DNA of 8,090 bases from contig JADFNY010000166.1 in the NCBI GenBank assembly GCA_022563115.1, positions 1 to 8,090 on the forward strand, in the 5' to 3' direction. A program made the translations under genes and the position numbers. The notes under the pieces are model-generated. The model was not told the origin of the DNA, did not search any database, and was given only the letters and a program-made list of their open reading frames with translations. This DNA is from Acidobacteriota bacterium. Its GTDB lineage: Bacteria; Acidobacteriota; UBA890. This document shows positions 1 through 5,335 of the stretch, one piece after another (the stretch's first letter is position 1; every line of letters begins with the position of its first letter).

Positions 1-102
1 ATCTACGTGCGGCCCGACGGCACGGTGTTGCGGGTCGACATCAGCACTCGTCTCAACAAGGACTCGGCGTTTATTCGGCTCTTGCGTCCGACAGAATACT
101 GA
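1..102 (+). CDS. 3' end of an unidentified gene (partial)
   Basis: The first frame is open from base 1 and ends at a TGA at 100-102, giving 33 C-terminal residues that begin IYVRPDGTVLRVD and end LLRPTEY. The composition is protein-like (alternating hydrophobic and charged residues, a PDGT turn). The frame ends six bases before a palindromic element and faces the converging TPR gene, as expected for a real gene end. A second forward frame and a minus-strand frame are also open here, so coding is likely but not proven. The family cannot be recognised from 33 residues; the beta-strand-like pattern would suit the last strands of a small globular domain. Confidence 0.45.
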   Translation: MYVRPDGTVLRVDISTRLNKDSAFIRLLRPTEY

Positions 103-107
103 GCGTA

Positions 108-232
108 CGGGGTTCGCAGAGGCACGCGTCTCCGGCGTTGCGCTTGTTCGGCCTCTCTCCGGCGTACATTAAGTACGCCTGCGGTCGGCCTCTCGGCGCC
201 CGCCTTGGATACGCGCACCTCTGCGAACCCCG
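108..232. repeat. 125-bp imperfect palindromic element in a convergent intergenic gap
   Basis: The outer arms at 108-129 and 211-232 are inverted copies of each other. They match at 20 of 22 positions, with CGGGGTTCGCAGAGG fully conserved and two mismatches before CGCGT. At the centre is a perfect 7-bp hairpin: GGCGTAC at 161-167, loop ATTAA, GTACGCC at 173-179. A GGCC pair (150-153 with 187-190) lies outside it. There are also short direct repeats: TCGGCCTCTC at 148-157 and 185-194, and CTCCGGCGT at 130-138 and 157-165. No gene explains this structure. Its form fits a REP/MITE-like dispersed palindrome, and it could fold in RNA as a terminator for both converging genes. No clear target-site duplication is seen at its edges. 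Confidence 0.75.
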
Positions 233-248
233 GCAATCCCACTGCCGG
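230..248 (-). terminator. possible terminator hairpin after the five-gene operon
   Basis: CCGGCA (230-235), a 7-nt loop, then TGCCGG (243-248) form a 6-bp GC-rich stem about 35 nt downstream of the TPR gene stop. There is no clear T-tract, so it is not a textbook intrinsic terminator. Its first bases overlap the outer arm of the 125-bp palindrome, so both structures may compete or act together to end transcription from either side. Confidence 0.3.
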
Positions 249-282
249 ACCCACGAAACTTCCACCGGAGATAAAGAAGTCT

Positions 283-1263
283 CTACTGGTGTTCGCGTTT
301 CCAGTTTTCGAGCAAAACAATGAATTGGCGGATCTCGACCGTCACCGCCGATTCGGCGGACAGGTTGCGAAACGAGACCTTCCTGACGAAGGCAACGTCG
401 TTGCCCTCCACTTCGTGGAGTCGAAATTCCCCCTCCATCGTGGCGCGCGGATCGGCGCTGATCGACTCGGGCGTGATCACCAGGAGGTACCGCGCCATCT
501 CGGCGTCCGGCACGAGGCCGAACCCGGGCGTGTCGGAGATCGCGTTAGAAAGGAGCCTCTGCATTTCCAACAGGTCGGCTTGAACCTGCCCGAGTGTCGA
601 CGTGATGTCGATCGTGTCGACCCGCGCGTCGTCCGGGACGCCGTCCGGATTCCGGTTGAGCGGCATCTCGTTGCTGGCGATCAACTCCCGCGTGTCGACA
701 CCGACGACGAACACTTTCCAGGCGGCGAGCCGATCGTCAATGTCGGGGGGCGGCGGTGACGCCTGTTGGAGGCTGCCGAATTGCGACAGTTCGGTTCCGG
801 CGAGAACGGCGCGCACGGCCTGATCCCAGGCGGTCTCGTAGTCGCCGAGCTGCTGGGCGGCGAGCGACGAGAGCTGGTGCCCATGAGCAAAACCCGGCTG
901 CAGCACGGTCGACCGCAGAAGCGATTCCTTCGCCTCTTCCATGCGCCCCATCAGGGCCAGGGCGCGCCCTCGCTGGTAGTGCACCATCCCGTAGTTTTCG
1001 TCCGCCTCGATCGCCCGATCGAAAGCCTCCAGAGCCTCTTCGAGCTTCTGGTCGGCGACCAACTCGACGCCCCTTTGGGTGAGCGTTATCACCTCCGCTG
1101 GCGAGCCCTGTGGGTCGGGGCGGCGATGCGCGCGCTCCGCGGCGACCGCCTGCAGCACCCCCACGGCGAGCAGAGCAAGAGCGATTGATCCGACCGGCAG
1201 CACCGCGCGCCGGATGCGCTCGAAGGAAAATTCCTTAACCATGTGACGAACTCTAGCGGACAT
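283..1263 (-). CDS. membrane-anchored or secreted TPR protein
   Basis: The protein has 326 residues. A basic start (RIRRA near 16-20) is followed by a hydrophobic segment at about 21-42 ending in LQAVAAERA, which could be a signal peptide cut near residue 41 or an N-terminal anchor. Residues 59-160 form about three tetratricopeptide repeats; the second half of the first (LEEALEAFDRAIEADENYG) and the second (YQRGRALALMGRMEEAKESL) are clear. A proline run at 169-173 separates these from a C-terminal part (about 178-326) of beta-rich character that I do not recognise. TPRs mediate protein-protein contacts, so a scaffold role in the periplasm is inferred. The ATG at 1263 is chosen because AAGGAG lies 9 nt upstream; the next Met (1242) has no ribosome site. 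It is the last gene of the operon, 25 nt after the aminotransferase stop. Confidence 0.85.
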   Translation of the reverse strand: MSARVRHMVKEFSFERIRRAVLPVGSIALALLAVGVLQAVAAERAHRRPDPQGSPAEVITLTQRGVELVADQKLEEALEAFDRAIEADENYGMVHYQRGRALALMGRMEEAKESLLRSTVLQPGFAHGHQLSSLAAQQLGDYETAWDQAVRAVLAGTELSQFGSLQQASPPPPDIDDRLAAWKVFVVGVDTRELIASNEMPLNRNPDGVPDDARVDTIDITSTLGQVQADLLEMQRLLSNAISDTPGFGLVPDAEMARYLLVITPESISADPRATMEGEFRLHEVEGNDVAFVRKVSFRNLSAESAVTVEIRQFIVLLENWKREHQ

Positions 1264-1288
1264 GCGCCTGTCTCCTTGGTTGCCGAAC

Positions 1289-2599
1289 CTACTCGAGCGC
1301 CGCGAAGCTCGCGACCAGCGCCTCGATGCCGGTGTCGATCTGATCGGTGGTGATGTTGAGCGGCGGTCCGATCCGTATGACGTTGCCGTAGAGGCCGCCC
1401 TTGCCGACCAGCAGGCCGCGCGCCTTCGTTTCTTCCATCATCTGCAGGGCGACGTCGGGCGCCGGCTCCTTGGTATCACGGTCCTTGACCAGCTCGATGG
1501 CCTGCATCAGACCCATGCCGCGCACATCGCCGATCACCTCGAAGCGCTCCTTCATCTCCTCGAGCCGCTGACGCAGGTGGGCGCCGGCCTGGGTGGCGTT
1601 TTCGAGCAGGCCCTCCTCTTCGATCACCGAGATCGATGCAATCGCAGCCGCCGACGACAAGGGGTTGCCGCCGAACGTCGAGATGCTCAGCCCGGGACCA
1701 AACTCGTCGGCCAGCTCATCGCGGGTGACCGTGGCGCCGAGGGGGGCGCCGTTTCCGATGCCCTTCGCCATCGTGATGATGTCGGGCTCGACGCCGCTGT
1801 GCTCGATCCCGAACCAGACGCCGCCGGTGCGCCCGAAGCCGGTTTGCACCTCGTCGGCGATGAACAAGCCGCCGTGGCGACGGATGATGTCGACCGCGAT
1901 CGGGAAGTACTCCGGCGGCGGCACGATGAAGCCACCGGCACCGAGGATCGTTTCGGCGAGGAACCCGGCGATGACCCCCGGCGTCGATGTGACGATGAGC
2001 TCCTCGAGGTCCTCCGCACAGGCGATGCCGCACTCGGGATAGGTGAGCTTGAACGGACACCGGTAGCAATACGGGGCCGGCGCGTGGACGATCGAGGCGA
2101 TTTGGTTGGGCTGCATCTTCCAGGGGGCTTGCCCCGACAGCGAGCGCGCCACCGCCGAGCGTCCGCTGTACCCGTGGCGCAGCGCGACGATGGTCTGCGC
2201 CCCGGTGGCGAGTTGGGCCAACAATATGGCGGTTTCGTTCGCTTCGGTGCCGCTGGTCGTGAAGAAGGTCTGGTTCAGGTCGCCCGGGGTGATCTCGGCG
2301 AGCTTCTCGGCGAGCTCGACGATCGGCGCCGTCGGGTACAGGGTCGACACGTGGGTCAGGGTCGCGGCCTGTTCCTGGATCGCCGCGGTGACCTTCGGAT
2401 GACAGTGCCCGACGTTGACGGTGACGATGCCGGCGAAGAAGTCGAGGTATTCGCGCCCATCGAAATCGTAGAGATGAACCCCCCGGCCGCGCTGCAAGGG
2501 GAGCGGCGTTTCGTAGTAGTTGAAGACCGCGTCGAAGATGTGTCGTTTGTGCTTCTCGTTGATGCGCTCGGCTTGGCTCTTCTCGATGCTCTCGCTCAT
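1289..2599 (-). CDS. class III PLP aminotransferase, AGXT2-like
   Basis: This 436-residue protein has normal family length and all the expected motifs: SGTEAN (116-121, phosphate cup), DEVQTGFGRTG (249-259, where D249 should hold the pyridine nitrogen), MAKGIGNG with K279 as the predicted Schiff-base lysine, and STFGGNP (307-313). Fold-type I class III enzymes move an amino group from an omega-amine, beta-amino acid or alanine to pyruvate, glyoxylate or 2-oxoglutarate. The sequence is closest in feel to the AGXT2-like group (alanine-glyoxylate or 3-aminoisobutyrate-pyruvate type), but the substrate cannot be read from sequence. Four cysteines (C178, C181, C190, C194) in a YCYRCPFKLTYPECGIAC stretch form a compact cluster. 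The start at 2599 lies 9 nt after the previous gene's stop, and its weak AGGA site overlaps that TAG, which suggests translational coupling. The protein is expected in the cytoplasm. Confidence 0.95.
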   Translation of the reverse strand: MSESIEKSQAERINEKHKRHIFDAVFNYYETPLPLQRGRGVHLYDFDGREYLDFFAGIVTVNVGHCHPKVTAAIQEQAATLTHVSTLYPTAPIVELAEKLAEITPGDLNQTFFTTSGTEANETAILLAQLATGAQTIVALRHGYSGRSAVARSLSGQAPWKMQPNQIASIVHAPAPYCYRCPFKLTYPECGIACAEDLEELIVTSTPGVIAGFLAETILGAGGFIVPPPEYFPIAVDIIRRHGGLFIADEVQTGFGRTGGVWFGIEHSGVEPDIITMAKGIGNGAPLGATVTRDELADEFGPGLSISTFGGNPLSSAAAIASISVIEEEGLLENATQAGAHLRQRLEEMKERFEVIGDVRGMGLMQAIELVKDRDTKEPAPDVALQMMEETKARGLLVGKGGLYGNVIRIGPPLNITTDQIDTGIEALVASFAALE

Positions 2600-2608
2600 G
2601 GCGCCATC

Positions 2609-2938
2609 CTACATCGACTCGCGGAATGCATCGATATACTCGGGTTGGCCGTCGGCACCGAGTCGGAAGGCACCGCGGATCTGCCCGTTGGCGTCGTACA
2701 GCGTGACGGTCGGTTGATCGAGAACCATCGACATCTCGGCACGACGCACCCCCGAGGCGTCGTTGAGCACGAAGGTCTCCGCTTCGACCGTCGCGCTCGA
2801 CGCCGCCAACAGCAACCAAACCACCGACAGAATCACCAGCATTGCGGCGGCGAACTGCCAACGCTGCGCCCGCAGCCGCCGCTCGAGGCCGCTGGTGCGG
2901 AGTTGGAGCGTACGCAACCCACCGTCGGACGTTTGCAT
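2609..2938 (-). CDS. small single-pass membrane protein with a 'FVLNDASG' beta module
   Basis: The protein has 109 residues. Residues 1-28 are polar and basic (LERRLRAQR), residues 29-50 form one transmembrane helix (AAMLVILSVVWLLLAAS), and the rest is a short beta-rich domain. That domain has two similar strands-and-turn units, FVLNDASGVRRAEMSM (56-71) and VTLYDANGQIRGAFRL (78-93). Both follow a hydrophobic-x-(N/Y)-D-(A/x)-(S/N)-G-x-(V/I)-R pattern, as in uncharacterised small bacterial membrane proteins with repeated 'LxDxxGxxRA' units. By the positive-inside rule the beta part should face outside the cytoplasm. A strong AAGGAGG lies 7 nt before the ATG. Function is unknown. The gene directly precedes the aminotransferase (9-nt gap), so co-expression is likely. 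Confidence 0.85.
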   Translation of the reverse strand: MQTSDGGLRTLQLRTSGLERRLRAQRWQFAAAMLVILSVVWLLLAASSATVEAETFVLNDASGVRRAEMSMVLDQPTVTLYDANGQIRGAFRLGADGQPEYIDAFRESM

Positions 2939-2954
2939 CTTCTACCCTCCTTGG
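2939..2954 (-). promoter_or_regulatory. strong ribosome binding site before the small membrane protein
   Basis: On the minus strand AAGGAGGG stands about 6-7 nt before the ATG at 2938. It is the best Shine-Dalgarno match in the window and sits inside the longest gap of the operon (2939-3015, 77 nt). That gap shows no convincing promoter or terminator by eye, so the downstream three genes may depend on readthrough plus strong re-initiation here. Confidence 0.6.
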
Positions 2955-3015
2955 CAGCACCTGTCGGGGTGGAATGGTGTCCCGAACGGTCGAAGATCTC
3001 CAACCGCGACCCAGG

Positions 3016-3915
3016 TCAGGTGTACACGAAGCCCTCGAGACCATACATCGGGTCGGCCCGCAGGGCGGCGTGGTCGTAGTCGCGAGTGCCGCGCCAGGCG
3101 CCCACCGCCGCGAGGACGGCGTCGAGCGCGTCGCCCTCTTCATCGTCGATGATGCGGTTCCTTTGAGCGCGCGACATCGGCCTCACCAGGCCGTCGTCGA
3201 TCAGGCGGCGCAGTATTCCCTGCCGTGCTTCGGTCGCCGGCTCGCCCCCGCCCTTGTAGCCGCGTGTCGGGTAGTCGAGCTTCGCCAACACCGATGCCGG
3301 GCAAACCTCCAGGAGGTAGATATGCGGCACGGTGCCCGAGGCGGCGCGGTTGAAGGGCAGCCGCTCCCCGGCCTGCACCCCGGCCTGCGAAAGGGCGTCG
3401 AACGGCAGCACGGCGACCTCGGGTCGGGAGCGCAACGGCCGCACGACCTCGGTGAGACCGTGGAAGGTCTGCTTGTAGACGCGCAGGTTGTACGGGGAGA
3501 ACGGCGTCGACGCCTCGTCGTCGGTGCGCCGCCGCAGCTCGGTGTCGGGCGATACGCCGATGCACTGGGCGCGCAAGGTGTCCGCCTGCGCGAAGCTGGC
3601 GACGACGCCGAGCTGGTCGCCATAGCTCGACACGCCGGGCGCGAGGGCGCCGAGAATCGCCTTGGGGAGACCGAAGGAAAAATCGAACCCCCACGCCGAA
3701 CGCGGCGACTCGGTCACCTTCCGCACCAGAGCCGGCAGCGCGGTTTCCCGATCGACGGCCCCTCCGGGAAGCTCGCTGAGCGGATCGATGCTGTCGACGC
3801 GAATGCCGTCGCTGCCCGGGTGGGCGCGGCAAATCCAGATGTGGCTCCCGGCGTCGCGAGCGGCGCTGAAGTCGACACCGAACACCCGCCTCGGGCTTAC
3901 CGGAACCGGGCTCAT
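3016..3915 (-). CDS. DUF429 family protein (predicted RNase H-fold nuclease)
   Basis: This 299-residue protein has the hallmarks of DUF429. It opens with a first strand, VFGVDFSAAR (11-20, D15), followed by AWGFDFSFGLP (74-84, D78), LLEVCPASVL (201-210, E203), and a C-terminal acidic helix, DDEEGDALDAVLAAVGAW (257-274, with D262 and D265). The spacing of acidic residues D15, D78, E203 and D262/D265 fits a two-metal RNase H-like centre, which is how this family has been classified. No substrate or biological role is established. It starts 8 nt after the stop of the histone-like gene with no clear Shine-Dalgarno site, which suggests translational coupling. A nucleic-acid-binding tail encoded just upstream is compatible with a shared role in DNA or RNA handling, but that link is inference. 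Confidence 0.85.
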   Translation of the reverse strand: MSPVPVSPRRVFGVDFSAARDAGSHIWICRAHPGSDGIRVDSIDPLSELPGGAVDRETALPALVRKVTESPRSAWGFDFSFGLPKAILGALAPGVSSYGDQLGVVASFAQADTLRAQCIGVSPDTELRRRTDDEASTPFSPYNLRVYKQTFHGLTEVVRPLRSRPEVAVLPFDALSQAGVQAGERLPFNRAASGTVPHIYLLEVCPASVLAKLDYPTRGYKGGGEPATEARQGILRRLIDDGLVRPMSRAQRNRIIDDEEGDALDAVLAAVGAWRGTRDYDHAALRADPMYGLEGFVYT

Positions 3916-3923
3916 GCGACGGG

Positions 3924-4520
3924 TCAGGCGTCCCGCGTGAAAACCGGTTCGGAGTGGCCGAGGTGCGCCTGCGCCGCAGGGTTTCCCTCGCCCAGGAGCC
4001 GGCCGATCCCGGGGGTGCCGGTGTTCAATTCGAATTCCACCGGGAGCACCGCCGCGATCAGCTCACGGAGCTCCGCCTCCGCGGCCTTCAGACGAGCCGC
4101 GCTCCGCAAGCCCCGATAGACAGCGATGAAGTTGACGCGCTCGAGTCGCGCTTCTTCGAGCAGTGCGGAACCGTACAGGTAGAGGCCGTCGAGCCAGCGC
4201 AACGCTGCGATTTGGGGACCGATCAGGCCGAGCCGGGCTCGTACCTCCTTGAGAGGCAGGCCGGGCTCCTGCGGCCGGGCAACTTCGCCGCGGGCCAACT
4301 TTCGCTTGAAGGCTCTCGTCTTGACGGCTCTCGTCTTGACGGCTCTCGTCTTGACGGCTCTCTTCTTGACGGACTTCTTGCGGGTGGACGCCTTCTTTAC
4401 CTTCGCCTTCGTGGCGGCTTTCTTCTTCGCCGTCTTTTTCTTCACGGTCGGCTTTCTGGCGGGTTTGTTCGCGGTCGCCTTTTTCTTGGTCTTTTTTCGC
4501 GTCGATCTACGCTTTGCCAT
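3924..4520 (-). CDS. histone H1-like Lys/Arg-rich tail fused to a degenerate nucleotidyltransferase-like domain
   Basis: The protein has 198 residues from the ATG at 4520 (MAKRRSTRKK). A GTG 12 nt further upstream is in frame but sits directly against the GGAGGGG ribosome site, so the ATG is preferred. Residues 1-75 are almost all K, R, A, T and S with KKK, KKA and VKTRA units, like bacterial histone H1-like and AlgP-type tails that bind DNA or other polyanions. Residues 90-170 form a globular domain. LDGLYLYGSALLEEARLERVNFIAVY (110-135) recalls the L-(F/Y)-GS ... D-x-D strand-loop-strand of minimal nucleotidyltransferases, with the GS kept but both metal-binding aspartates replaced (RVN). 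VEFELNT (161-167) sits where a third acidic strand would be. Catalysis is therefore unlikely. It is the first gene of the operon. The domain call is tentative; the basic tail is certain. Confidence 0.8.
   Translation of the reverse strand: MAKRRSTRKKTKKKATANKPARKPTVKKKTAKKKAATKAKVKKASTRKKSVKKRAVKTRAVKTRAVKTRAFKRKLARGEVARPQEPGLPLKEVRARLGLIGPQIAALRWLDGLYLYGSALLEEARLERVNFIAVYRGLRSAARLKAAEAELRELIAAVLPVEFELNTGTPGIGRLLGEGNPAAQAHLGHSEPVFTRDA
4311..4370. repeat. four tandem 15-bp repeats inside the Lys/Arg-rich tail
   Basis: The unit GGCTCTCGTCTTGAC on the plus strand repeats at 4311-4325, 4326-4340 and 4341-4355 without change, and at 4356-4370 with one change (G to T). On the coding strand each unit encodes a five-residue period (VKTRA/VKKRA). 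The near-perfect DNA identity points to recent slippage duplication, so tail length may vary between strains. Confidence 0.9.
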
Positions 4521-4536
4521 CGAGATTTCCACCCCT

Positions 4537-4549
4537 CCGGTGAAACCGG
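4537..4549 (-). promoter_or_regulatory. small hairpin next to the ribosome site of the histone-like gene
   Basis: On the minus strand CCGGT-TTC-ACCGG forms a 5-bp stem with a 3-nt loop directly followed by the purine-rich GGAGGGG stretch. It would lie in the roughly 38-nt leader of the message and could affect ribosome access. It may also be chance in GC-rich DNA. Confidence 0.3.
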
Positions 4550-4564
4550 ACCGCTCAGGGACTT

Positions 4565-4593
4565 CTTATCTCGCCCACAGCGCCACAAGTCAA
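4565..4593 (-). promoter_or_regulatory. sigma-70-like promoter of the five-gene operon
   Basis: Read on the minus strand, TTGACT (4593-4588, five of six consensus bases) and GATAAG (4570-4565, four of six) are separated by exactly 17 nt. Transcription would begin near 4558, leaving a leader of about 38 nt before the ATG at 4520. It is placed just upstream of the first gene of the minus-strand cluster and is the best promoter match found in the window. Confidence 0.6.
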
Positions 4594-4610
4594 TAGCCCC
4601 ACTGCCGAGG

Positions 4611-4639
4611 CTGCCACTGACCGCCGCCCAGGATAGGCT
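4611..4639 (+). promoter_or_regulatory. possible promoter for a leaderless methyltransferase message
   Basis: CTGCCA (4611-4616) and TAGGCT (4634-4639, TANNNT type) are 17 nt apart. The -10 end is only 9 nt before the ATG at 4649, so transcription would begin at or within a few bases of the start codon. No Shine-Dalgarno site precedes that ATG, which agrees with leaderless translation. The -10 box lies in the perfect palindrome GGATAG-G-CTATCC (4631-4643), a possible operator. Confidence 0.4.
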
Positions 4640-4648
4640 ATCCCGACC

Positions 4649-5335
4649 ATGAGCATCCGCGAGCGAATCGCCTTCTTCGGCCAAATGCGCAGCAATTTCG
4701 AGCAAACGGGGGCCCTACAGCCCTCGTCCCGGCGGCTGGCGGAGGCGATGGCGGCGCCGTTGCGACGGTTTCACGCCAACGACGCGACCAGCGCAACCCG
4801 GATCCTCGAAATCGGCCCCGGAACCGGGGCCGTCACCCGCGCCATCGCCGCCTGCATGGGGCCGCACGACGCGCTGGACTGCTACGAGATCAACGAAGAG
4901 TTCGTCCGCTATCTGCGCGACGCCATCCGCAACGACGCCGCCCTGGCGCCGCGTGCCGATCAGATCCGCATCCACCACGCCGCCGCACAAGAGCTGACAC
5001 CAGCCGATCGCTTCGACTTCGCCATCTGTAGCGCGCCGCTGAACAATTTCGATGCCGTGGCCATCGACGCGGTCCTCGAGCCGATGCTCGGTGCGGTCAC
5101 CGCCCGCGGCACGGCGACGATTTTCGAGTACGTCTTCTTTCCGGTGCTCCGACGAGCGATCAGCCCGGGAGCCCTGGGAAGACGGTTGCGTGCGGCTCAG
5201 TCGGCGAAATCAAAGTGGCTGGCGCGCTGCGGCCGTGACTCGTCGCTGGTGCTGAGGAACGTGCCGCCGGCCCGCGTTTACGAGCTCGGCCCGCTTACCG
5301 GCCGGCCCGCCCGGCTACGCGCTCGAACGCGCTAG
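4649..5335 (+). CDS. SAM-dependent methyltransferase, phospholipid N-methyltransferase-like
   Basis: This 228-residue class I (Rossmann) methyltransferase opens with FFGQMRSNFEQTGALQPSSRRLAEAM (9-34). The 'F...GAL-PSS--LA--M' pattern is typical of the PmtA-like phospholipid N-methyltransferase group (COG3963 type), which methylates phosphatidylethanolamine towards phosphatidylcholine. The SAM site follows: ILEIGPGTGAVTRAI (52-66), then DCYEINEEF (77-85) with E80 expected to bind the ribose, and FAICSAPLNNF (124-134) as the motif IV loop. The arginine-rich C-terminus (GRPARLRARTR) could touch acidic lipids at the membrane face. Related genes of this group are also seen with unknown substrates, so the lipid role is probable, not shown. 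It reads away from the five-gene operon and ends inside the last codons of the converging aminotransferase (21-bp overlap). Confidence 0.85.
   Translation: MSIRERIAFFGQMRSNFEQTGALQPSSRRLAEAMAAPLRRFHANDATSATRILEIGPGTGAVTRAIAACMGPHDALDCYEINEEFVRYLRDAIRNDAALAPRADQIRIHHAAAQELTPADRFDFAICSAPLNNFDAVAIDAVLEPMLGAVTARGTATIFEYVFFPVLRRAISPGALGRRLRAAQSAKSKWLARCGRDSSLVLRNVPPARVYELGPLTGRPARLRARTR

Noticed and set aside
71..320. small open frames across the palindrome (such as 71-265 and 3-320 on the minus strand)
   Set aside because: They are by-products of the palindromic element and overlap the real gene ends; no ribosome sites or protein-like domains are seen.
1262..3079. 605-codon open frame on the plus strand
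   Set aside because: It lies antisense to the aminotransferase and small membrane protein genes, has low-complexity R/G/D-rich sequence with no recognisable domain, and is a usual mirror frame in GC-rich DNA.
1716..3143. 475-codon open frame on the minus strand
   Set aside because: It overlaps the aminotransferase and small membrane protein in another frame and is arginine-rich with no motifs; the aminotransferase frame has all catalytic residues.
2842..4119. 425-codon plus-strand frame opposite the DUF429 gene
   Set aside because: No domain features, and the DUF429 frame on the other strand shows the family motifs.
4311..4370. CRISPR-like array
   Set aside because: The units are directly adjacent 15-mers with no spacers, inside a coding frame.
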